DNA of 64,000 nucleotides from Polaromonas sp. Lineage in GTDB: Bacteria; Pseudomonadota; Gammaproteobacteria; Burkholderiales; Burkholderiaceae_C. Shown here one piece after another: positions 37,201 to 44,020 of the stretch. Made by a program: the position numbers and the translations under genes. Where the stretch lies: positions 62,001-126,000 of the forward strand of contig NZ_JACPOF010000017.1 in assembly GCF_016185115.1 (NCBI RefSeq). The letters are read 5' to 3'. Below the pieces are notes generated by a model. The model was not told where the DNA came from. It saw only the letters and a program-made list of their open reading frames with translations, and did no database searches. Every line of letters begins with the position of its first letter. Position 1 is the first letter of the stretch.

Positions 37201-39333
37201 ATGAGCGCAGTATTCCAATCCGACAGCAGCTTCCCGGTTGCCGCCAAGCCGGCAAAAAAATCCCGTGCCTCCCAAAAAGGCAGCAGCTTTGCCTTTGGCA
37301 AGTACCGCGAGATCATCATTGCGGTTGGCTTTTTCCTGCTGTTTGACCTTGGCGTGCTGGTTCTGAACTTCTATACCTCGTTCAAGATTGACCAGGACAC
37401 CGTCGCCATCAACCTCTCGGGCCGCCAGCGTTATGTCTCGCAGCGCGTCGCCCGAACCCTGCTTGAACTTGACGCCATGCGCGCCGCAGGCAAACCGTAC
37501 AAACCTGAAACCCTGGCGGAACTGCGCGCCGGCACGAAGATCTTCCAGATCTCGCAGGCTGCCTTTCGCGATGGCGGGACCATTCCCGGCGGTGACGGAA
37601 AACCTGTCTACCTTGAGCCCGTCATATCGGAGCGTGGCCGCGAACTTGAAGACAAGGTCGATGCCCTCTGGAAACCCTATTACCAGAAGCTTCAGCCCCT
37701 GCTGAAGGACGGCTTCACGCCGGAAGACCTCGCCGACGCCCTGGCCTACAGCCAGGCCTACAACATCAAGCTGCTGGGCGTGGCCAATGACTTCGTGACG
37801 GAAACCCAGCAGATCGGCGCCTCGCGCGCCAGTGTGCTGCGCATGGTGCAGACCGGCGGCATCGTGCTGGCATTGCTGAACTTTGCGTTCATCCTGTTCA
37901 AGTTCCTCAGGCGCCTGAAGACATCGGACGCGGCCATTGAAGCAGCCACTGAAGAAAACCGCGAAATTCTCGCGAGCGTACGTGAAGGCCTTTTCCTGCT
38001 GACGCCCGATGGCCAGCTCGGCTCGCAGCTCTCGCGTTCAACGCATGAACTGTTTGGCAAGACGCTGTCCCCGGGCCAGGATTTTTTCCAGGTGCTGGGC
38101 ACGCTGGTTCCGGGCAAGGTACTCAGCGACGGCCGGGATTACGTTGACCTGCTGTTCTCGCCCCACGTCAAGGAGCAGCTGGTGCAGGGCATCAATCCAC
38201 TGGCCGAAGTGCAGGCAACCACCAAAAACCGCCTCGGCCAGGACACTACCCGCTATCTCTCATTCCACTTCAACCGCGTGCTGGACGGCGGCGTGGTGCG
38301 GCACCTCTTGGTTACCGTGCAGGACATCTCGCAGAAAGTGGAACTCGAAGCCCGCCTGCAGGGCGAGCGCCAGCGCTCGCAAAAAGAATTTTCCATGCTG
38401 CTCAAGGCTTTTGAAACAGAGCCGGCCATGATGCGCAACTTTGTGGCCCGCTCGGAAGCCTCCCTGCTGGAGATCAATGACCTGCTGCGCAGCACATCGT
38501 CCGCATCGTCCGAGCATCAGGTGCTCAAGGCTGTAGATGGCGCATACCGCCGCATCCACGCCTTCAAGGGCGATGCCGCCTCCCTCGGCCTTGACGTGCT
38601 GGCCACGCTGGCGCACCAGTTTGAAAGCGAGCTGCAAAAGCTCAAGGACACGGGTGTTGCCTCGGGCGACACCCTGCTGGCGCTGCCCCTGCCGCTGGAA
38701 GACCTGCTCAACAAGCTGGCGACCTTCAAGCTGATCGGTGCCCGCAAGACAGGTACAGACTCCGCTGCTGGTGCCAACGCCGCATCGCTGAATGCGGTAC
38801 TGGCGCAGCTCGCCAGCGATGTGGGCGCAGATTGCGGCAAACGTGTGCTGGCAAGCGTACGCATGAGCAGCGCCCAGGACATGCCGGCAGACAAGCTGGA
38901 CCAGGTCCGCGAGATCGCCATTCAACTGGTGCGCAACGCCGTCGTGCACGGTGTTGAAGCGCCTCAGGTACGCATGGCTTCGGGCAAGGCCGCCGAAGGG
39001 CAGTTGCAGGTGGAGCTGGTTCGTGATGCGTCCAGTGAATGGCAGCTGAGCGTGCGCGACGATGGCGCAGGCCTGAATGCAGACCGCATTCGCCGCAAGC
39101 TGGAAGATTTGGGCTGGTACAGCAGCGAGCAGCTTGAAAGCTTCAGCGACAAACAGATCGTCGCGCACATCTTCAAGCCCGGCTTCTCAACAGCCTCCGA
39201 AGCGGGCAAACATGCCGGCCGCGGCGTAGGCCTCGATCTGGTGCAGGCCACAGTTCAACGCCTCGGTGCACGGCTGCTCCTGTCAAGCGTGCCGGGCCAA
39301 CACACCGAATTCAAGGTCCGCTTCGCGGCGTGA
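37201..39333 (+). CDS. Membrane-bound PilJ-sensor HPt/ATPase histidine kinase (CheA-like)
   Basis: A 710-residue sensor kinase of unusual build. Membrane helix 1 (about 40-60) precedes a PilJ-type N-terminal sensor domain (about 65-200; INLSGRQRYVSQRVARTLLE), of the kind found in PilJ and nitrate-sensing proteins. Helix 2 (about 213-236) is followed by a PAS-like region with PDGQLGSQLSRSTHELFGKT. An HPt domain has the phospho-accepting His in RRIHAFKGDAASLG. A CheA-like ATPase domain shows the N box QLVRNAVVHGVEA, DDGAGL and GRGVGLDLVQATVQRLG. No CheW or receiver domain. The next two genes are CheY- and CheX-like. It likely senses a ligand in the periplasm; nitrate is suggested by position only. 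Confidence 0.82.
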   Translation: MSAVFQSDSSFPVAAKPAKKSRASQKGSSFAFGKYREIIIAVGFFLLFDLGVLVLNFYTSFKIDQDTVAINLSGRQRYVSQRVARTLLELDAMRAAGKPYKPETLAELRAGTKIFQISQAAFRDGGTIPGGDGKPVYLEPVISERGRELEDKVDALWKPYYQKLQPLLKDGFTPEDLADALAYSQAYNIKLLGVANDFVTETQQIGASRASVLRMVQTGGIVLALLNFAFILFKFLRRLKTSDAAIEAATEENREILASVREGLFLLTPDGQLGSQLSRSTHELFGKTLSPGQDFFQVLGTLVPGKVLSDGRDYVDLLFSPHVKEQLVQGINPLAEVQATTKNRLGQDTTRYLSFHFNRVLDGGVVRHLLVTVQDISQKVELEARLQGERQRSQKEFSMLLKAFETEPAMMRNFVARSEASLLEINDLLRSTSSASSEHQVLKAVDGAYRRIHAFKGDAASLGLDVLATLAHQFESELQKLKDTGVASGDTLLALPLPLEDLLNKLATFKLIGARKTGTDSAAGANAASLNAVLAQLASDVGADCGKRVLASVRMSSAQDMPADKLDQVREIAIQLVRNAVVHGVEAPQVRMASGKAAEGQLQVELVRDASSEWQLSVRDDGAGLNADRIRRKLEDLGWYSSEQLESFSDKQIVAHIFKPGFSTASEAGKHAGRGVGLDLVQATVQRLGARLLLSSVPGQHTEFKVRFAA

Positions 39334-39341
39334 ACATGAGA

Positions 39342-39412
39342 GCCCCCACGTTCGCTCACTGCCGTTTAGCTCTCTGCCCCCCGGGGGGATTGGCCTTGCT
39401 TGGGGCGGCCCG
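39342..39412 (+). repeat. Intergenic repeat family 2, tandem copy 1
   Basis: GCCCCCACGTTCGCTCACTG ... CTTGGGGCGGCCCG, repeated 84 bp downstream. The copies are nearly identical apart from the central CCCCCGGGGGG stem. Confidence 0.8.
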
Positions 39413-39425
39413 GCGAAACCATGCG

Positions 39426-39496
39426 GCCCCCACGCTCGCTCACTGGCGTGTAGCTCTCTGCCCCCCGTGGGGGCTGGCCTTGCTTGGGGCGGCCCG
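39426..39496 (+). repeat. Intergenic repeat family 2, tandem copy 2
   Basis: Second unit of the direct pair, inverted relative to the copies at 14551 and 53100. It lies between the kinase and response-regulator genes. Confidence 0.8.
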
Positions 39497-39546
39497 ACGC
39501 TGCGGCCGTTCTGTCCCATATCTTTCGCGCTAAAGGCCTAAACATT

Positions 39547-39918
39547 ATGAGACTGCTCATCGTCGACGACTCCAACATGATCCGCACGCGCATCTCGCGT
39601 GTGGTGCAAAACGGCGGACTGAAAAATGTCGTCATTACCGGGCTGGCCAGAAACGGCCACGAAGCCCTGCGCATTGCGAAAGCGGCAAGGCCTGAAGTTG
39701 TCACCATGGACCTGACCATGCCAGAGATGGACGGCATCGAATGCATACAGGCACTGATCGCCTTCGACCCCAAGATCAACATCCTGGTGGTCAGCGCACT
39801 GAGCGACAAGTCAACCGCCATCCAGGCGCTGAAGCTGGGCGCACGCGGCTTCGTCTCCAAACCCTTCACCGACGAAGAGCTGCAGATCGCACTGCTCGAC
39901 GTTGCCGACGTTCATTAG
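39547..39918 (+). CDS. CheY-like single-domain response regulator
   Basis: A 123-residue receiver with no output domain. Acidic pair IVDDSN near residue 6, phospho-acceptor aspartate in VVTMDLTMPEMDG near residue 54, switch serine in VVSALSDKS and lysine in FVSKPFTDEE. The ATG at 39547 (MRLLIVDDSN) was chosen; the frame upstream runs into the repeat. It is the likely partner of the HPt kinase upstream and of the CheX-type phosphatase 9 bp downstream. Confidence 0.9.
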   Translation: MRLLIVDDSNMIRTRISRVVQNGGLKNVVITGLARNGHEALRIAKAARPEVVTMDLTMPEMDGIECIQALIAFDPKINILVVSALSDKSTAIQALKLGARGFVSKPFTDEELQIALLDVADVH

Positions 39919-39927
39919 GAGTCGCGC

Positions 39928-40386
39928 ATGGAAACCCTCAATGAAGACGACCTCAAGATGTTCGTCAACTCCATCAAGCGCTACCTCCAGGTGACCACGC
40001 GGCAGGAGCCGCAGATCACTTCGGCCTTTCTCGGCACCGGCGATGTCGAAGGCTTTGAGTTCAACGGCATCGTGACTTTTTCGGGCAGCTACAACGGCCA
40101 TGTGGTGGTGTCCATGCCGCCCAAGCTGGTGCGTGAAATCCTGCTGCTGCAACATGAAACCGACCTGAGCGACGGCAACCTGCTGGACGCGGTGGGCGAA
40201 ATCGCCAACACACTGGCCGGCAATGCGCGCAAGGCCATGGGTGCTGACCTGCAGATTTCGGTACCCATCAAGCTCCAGGGCGCACACGGCATGAAGGCCA
40301 GGGTGCGCAAGCGGCCCTATGTGATCACACTGCGCTGGAACCACCACCTTGCCATGGTCTGCGTGGACATGGAGCGCAAACACTGA
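39928..40386 (+). CDS. CheX-like phosphatase
   Basis: A 152-residue cytoplasmic protein of the CheC/CheX/FliY phosphatase group, which dephosphorylate CheY-type receivers. The E-x2-N signature is visible in LDAVGEIANTLAGNARKA, and the fold starts with a beta-rich FEFNGIVTFSGSYNGHVVVS. It directly follows the single-domain receiver gene, so it probably resets that protein. It lacks a flagellar context. Confidence 0.8.
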   Translation: METLNEDDLKMFVNSIKRYLQVTTRQEPQITSAFLGTGDVEGFEFNGIVTFSGSYNGHVVVSMPPKLVREILLLQHETDLSDGNLLDAVGEIANTLAGNARKAMGADLQISVPIKLQGAHGMKARVRKRPYVITLRWNHHLAMVCVDMERKH

Positions 40387-40445
40387 CGCTGACGCGGCTG
40401 GCTGTACCGCAGCCTGACCCTTCAACCACCCAAAACACCAACATC

Positions 40446-40545
40446 GGGACCACGCCCTACGCACAGCACACACTGCCAACCACCTCACCGCCGGGTGGGC
40501 CAGACACGGAAGACGTCTGTAGCCCACCCGGCCTGTTTTCGTCCT
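40446..40545 (+). promoter_or_regulatory. Terminator and possible ANTAR leader upstream of the MFS nitrate transporter
   Basis: A perfect 11-bp stem GCCGGGTGGGC / GCCCACCCGGC (40490-40500 with 40522-40532) is followed by CTGTTTTC. A competing hairpin with hexaloop ACCGCC (A1, G4; loop 40487-40492) and one bulged base overlaps the 5' arm. The upstream hairpin GGG-ACCACG-CCC has A at loop position 1 but A at position 4. It may be an attenuator like those of nrtA and nirB, or simply the terminator of the cheX-like gene. Confidence 0.5.
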
Positions 40546-40573
40546 TCAATTACCCTTAAAAGAAAAATACATC

Positions 40574-41788
40574 ATGTCCGGGTTTCGTAATTTCCTCAAG
40601 GCGGGGCACGCCCCAACGCTGGGAGCAGCGTTTTTCTACTTTGCTTTTTCCTGCTGTATATGGGTCATGAATGGCGCGATGGCGCCCTTCATTTCAGAAG
40701 CCTACAAGCTGTCACCGACGGAAAAGGGCGTGATGCTGTCCGTCCCCATATTCGCCGGGGCGCTGATGCGGTTTCCGCTGGGCGTGCTGGCCCAGTACAT
40801 TGGCCGCAAAAGCGCCACCCTGGTCGAGATGGGGCTCATCATGGTGGCCCTGCTGTTTGGCTATTTTTTCGTCAACTCCTACAGCTCCCTGCTGGCCATG
40901 GGTGTGCTGCTGGGCATTGCCGGCGCCAGCTTCGGTGTGGCCTTGAGCCTGGGTTCCGGCTCTTTCCCGCCACGTTACAAAGGTCTGGCCATGGGCCTGG
41001 TGGGCGCGGGCAACGTCGGGACGGCCGTCTCGGTGCTGGTCGCACCGGCACTGGCCCAGCGTTTCGGCTGGCAGTCGGTCTACGGCATAGCAGCCATTGC
41101 CATGCTGCTGCCCATGATGGCGATGATCCTGTTTGCAAAGGAACCCGACGACGTTGACAGCCACGCCACGCTGCGCGAGCACATCGCCTGCCTGTTCGAA
41201 AAGGATGGCTGGGCTTTCAGCCTGATCTATGCGGTGAGTTTTGGCGGATTCATCGGCCTGGCCACCTTTCTGCCCTCCTACTATTACGACCAGTTCGGCG
41301 TCAGCAAGGTACAGGCTGGGCAGCTGTCCATGCTCGCCGCCTTCATGGGTGCAGCCCTGCGCATTTTTGGGGGCTGGATTTCCGACCGCTGGGGCGGCGT
41401 CAACACACTCACGGTGGTATTGCTGACCATCGCGCTCACGCTGGTCGCCTGCGGTCTGGCCGGTGGTTCGCTGGTGGCGACCACCCTGCTGGTGATGCTG
41501 TGCTTTGCGGCCCTGGGCGCAGGTAACGGCGCACTGTTCCAGCTGGTGCCCCTGCGCTGGCCACTGTCAACGGCAGTCGCCGGATCGATGATCGGCGAAA
41601 TAGGCGCACTGGGCGGCGGGCTGGTGCCCAACGCCATGGGCGTCTCAAAACAATACGCCGGAACCTATATGTGGGGTTTCTTCTTCTTCGCGGCGCTCTC
41701 ACTCATCATGCTGGCAATGCTGCGCCTGATGCAGATTCGCTGGACAAGGACTTGGGCAGAGAAAGGCGGGAGAGCACGCAGCGCATGA
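40574..41788 (+). CDS. narK: Nitrate/nitrite transporter, MFS (NNP family)
   Basis: Major-facilitator transporter for nitrate and nitrite. 404 residues with about 12 helices. The NNP signature GLVGAGNVGTAVS and the linked RFGWQSVYGIAA are visible; an early helix carries the VPIFAGALMRFPLGVLAQYIG motif. It likely gives high-rate uptake beside the ABC system. The symbol follows the family; its assimilatory counterparts are also named nasA in some genera. Preceded by the leader described above. Confidence 0.88.
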   Translation: MSGFRNFLKAGHAPTLGAAFFYFAFSCCIWVMNGAMAPFISEAYKLSPTEKGVMLSVPIFAGALMRFPLGVLAQYIGRKSATLVEMGLIMVALLFGYFFVNSYSSLLAMGVLLGIAGASFGVALSLGSGSFPPRYKGLAMGLVGAGNVGTAVSVLVAPALAQRFGWQSVYGIAAIAMLLPMMAMILFAKEPDDVDSHATLREHIACLFEKDGWAFSLIYAVSFGGFIGLATFLPSYYYDQFGVSKVQAGQLSMLAAFMGAALRIFGGWISDRWGGVNTLTVVLLTIALTLVACGLAGGSLVATTLLVMLCFAALGAGNGALFQLVPLRWPLSTAVAGSMIGEIGALGGGLVPNAMGVSKQYAGTYMWGFFFFAALSLIMLAMLRLMQIRWTRTWAEKGGRARSA

Positions 41789-41814
41789 CCACCTTCCCGC
41801 AGATCTGATGCCCT

Positions 41815-43593
41815 TTACCGGGGTAAAAACGCGAGCCAGTAAACCAGCAGCAGGTTGACCAGCACGGACACCGCCAGGGCGATCTTCCAGATCGCGGTAG
41901 CGTCGCGCTGCATCAGCGGTGCAAGCTGCTGGCTTGTCAGGGGCCGGGAGGCACCGCGTTCAAGTGCCAGCAACAGTTCCTCGGCCGTTTCAAACCGTTT
42001 GCGCTTGTCGCGCGCAATGGCCTTGAGCACGATGTGGTCCAGCCAGATTGGCACCTCCGGGTTGTGGCGGCTGGGCGCCCGCGGATCGCGGTAATAACGC
42101 CCCACCTGGTAGGGCAATACATCGCCGTAGGGCAGGCGTCCGGTCAGCAACTGGTAGAGCGTCACGCCGAGCGCAAACAAATCGCTTTGCGTATCAGGCA
42201 ACTCTTCCACGGCATCGCTGCCGGCTGCACCGGCTCCGTTAAACCCCCACTGCTCGGGGTTCACAAAGCTGGGCGTTCCGGCATGCAGCTTGCGCGCGGA
42301 CTCGGGCTCCCTGCCGCTGAGCGCCACACCCAGGTCAAGCAGGCGCAGTACGCCGTCTTCGCCCTGGTGCAGGTTGGCAGGCTTGATGTCGCGGTGAATC
42401 ACGCACTGGCGGTGCAGGCGTCCCAGGGCCGCCGCCGTCTGGGTCGCGACGGCCAGCACCTGCTGCACACTGAACTTCTGGCCCCTGGCAAGTTGCTGCT
42501 GCAGGGTTTCGCCGCTGTGCCAGTCATAAAGCAGATAAAAAGCCGAGCGCGCCTGCCCGCCCGGCAGCTTTTCATGAATCCTGACCAGGTGCTCTGCAGC
42601 CCGCCCCGACTGCATTCGGGCGGCGAGCCAGCCCTCATGCGCCAGCATGGCGCGCTCCTCGTCGTCATGGGCCCTCGCAGGGTTGAGGGTCTTGAGTGCG
42701 TAGAGTTTGCCGGGTGTAGAGCCTGGCTCGGCGGAAGTCGGGCCCCTGACCTGGTAGAGCACGTTGATGCCGCTGTCGGCAACCGTCGCAGTCACGGTCA
42801 GGCCATCAATGACCTCGCCAACCTTCAGGCGGGCCGGGACAGGCAGGGCCTGCGCAGCGCGGTCCAGGTCCTGCAGGGTGGCGTCCAGCAGGCCGAGCAC
42901 ACGAACCACCACGGCGGTCACGTTGTCCAGGCTTCCTTTGGCAAGGGCGGCATCCACCAGACGCTGGCTGGCGGGTTGCGCGCCCTCCACCTCTGGCGCC
43001 CCCACGAAGGATTCAAGCCGCGTGTCGCGCACCGAACCATGCACCCCGTCGGACACCAGCACAAATACATCCCCTACATGCAACTCGCCTTGCATGTAGT
43101 CGACCACCACATGGTCCTCCGCCCCGATGGAACGCAGCAACTGGTGCCGGAAATCGGGGTGCATGACAGCATGGTCGTGGGTCAGCTGGGTGGTTTTACC
43201 CTCGCGTATCAGGTAAGCCCGGCAATCGCCCACATGCGCCAGGGTGTAGGACTGGCCGCGCAACACCAGTGCCGTCAGCGTCGTCAGTCCCATGACCGGG
43301 TGCCTGCGGCGGTTCAGGCCGGCAAGCCACGAGTTTTGTGCACCAATAATGCGATCAAGCGCGACGGTGGTGTCCCATATTTCAGGGGTGCCGAAGTAAT
43401 CACGCACCAAACTGGTCACCGTTGTCTGTGCGGCTTCACGCCCCATACCACCTGTGCTGACGCCATCGGCGATGGCCACAATGGCGCCCATTCCCTCCTG
43501 ACCGGGCTCTGGCAGCATGGCCGCCGCAAAATCTTCGTTCAGGGATTTCTTGCCGGCGTGCGACGTGAAGCCAATGTCGATGTCAAAACTCAT
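41815..43593 (-). CDS. Fused PP2C phosphatase and Ser/Thr protein kinase
   Basis: A 592-residue membrane-anchored protein. Residues about 1-240 are PP2C-like (SLNEDFAAA, VAIADGVSTGG, HVGDCRAYL, LVSDGVHG and LDNVTAVVVRV). Residues about 270-560 are a Hanks-type kinase with LYALKTLNP, catalytic HRDIKPANLHQG and metal site LLDLGVALS, where the usual DFG is DLG; the activation segment ends NPEQWG. A C-terminal helix (AIWKIALAVSVLVNLLLVYW) anchors it. The ATG at 43593 was chosen over a longer frame. A similar gene lies between transporter and nirB in Pseudomonas aeruginosa, so the link to nitrate assimilation is conserved; its substrate is unknown. Opposite strand to its neighbours. Confidence 0.85.
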   Translation of the reverse strand: MSFDIDIGFTSHAGKKSLNEDFAAAMLPEPGQEGMGAIVAIADGVSTGGMGREAAQTTVTSLVRDYFGTPEIWDTTVALDRIIGAQNSWLAGLNRRRHPVMGLTTLTALVLRGQSYTLAHVGDCRAYLIREGKTTQLTHDHAVMHPDFRHQLLRSIGAEDHVVVDYMQGELHVGDVFVLVSDGVHGSVRDTRLESFVGAPEVEGAQPASQRLVDAALAKGSLDNVTAVVVRVLGLLDATLQDLDRAAQALPVPARLKVGEVIDGLTVTATVADSGINVLYQVRGPTSAEPGSTPGKLYALKTLNPARAHDDEERAMLAHEGWLAARMQSGRAAEHLVRIHEKLPGGQARSAFYLLYDWHSGETLQQQLARGQKFSVQQVLAVATQTAAALGRLHRQCVIHRDIKPANLHQGEDGVLRLLDLGVALSGREPESARKLHAGTPSFVNPEQWGFNGAGAAGSDAVEELPDTQSDLFALGVTLYQLLTGRLPYGDVLPYQVGRYYRDPRAPSRHNPEVPIWLDHIVLKAIARDKRKRFETAEELLLALERGASRPLTSQQLAPLMQRDATAIWKIALAVSVLVNLLLVYWLAFLPR

Positions 43594-43867
43594 GCACCAC
43601 CGCAAGCAGGTTTTGTGCCCAAAACAGTGCAGACCCCATGTCCATCGATGCCGGCGGCTGGCGGCAGAAAAGACCAGAGTAAAAACCGGAAATGGTGCGA
43701 CGCACCAATACCGCAAGCATATGCGGGCATCCCCAAGGGAAAAGAAGCCTTGAAGAAAATCATTTTGATAGCAAAAAGTTTAATGAATTCAAGGGTCTTG
43801 AAGCTATTCATTTGAAAGTGAGAGCACGCATCAATACTGGCATGTGTCTTGCATCCTGTGCACGCAA

Positions 43868-43997
43868 GACCACTGCAGGTCATTTCGAGTCAGCCCGCGC
43901 AACGATGCACAGGAAGATTCATCAAAAGGACAATGGCGTCCCCACCCGTGAGCAAATTCAGTTTTGCACGTGAGGTGAGGACGCCATTTTTGTTTTC
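43868..43997 (+). promoter_or_regulatory. ANTAR-type antitermination leader of nirB
   Basis: P2 is GGAC-AATGGC-GTCC (loop 43932-43937). Two P1 candidates are GACC-ACTGCA-GGTC (loop 43872-43877) and the nearer but mismatched stem with loop AACGAT (43901-43906). All three loops have A1 and G4. The terminator pairs AATGGCGTCC (43932-43941) with GGACGCCATT (43979-43988), extended by inner CACC / GGTG pairs, and is followed by TTTTTGTTTT. P2 and the terminator share the 5' arm, as in the nrtA leader. The gap 43594-43867 shows no gene. Confidence 0.82.
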
Positions 43998-44020
43998 CAC
44001 GATCAGACGATGGAGTCTCC

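Noticed and set aside
42034..43815. A 593-codon plus-strand frame opposite the PP2C/kinase gene
   Set aside because: Antisense shadow; the minus-strand gene has complete PP2C and kinase motifs.
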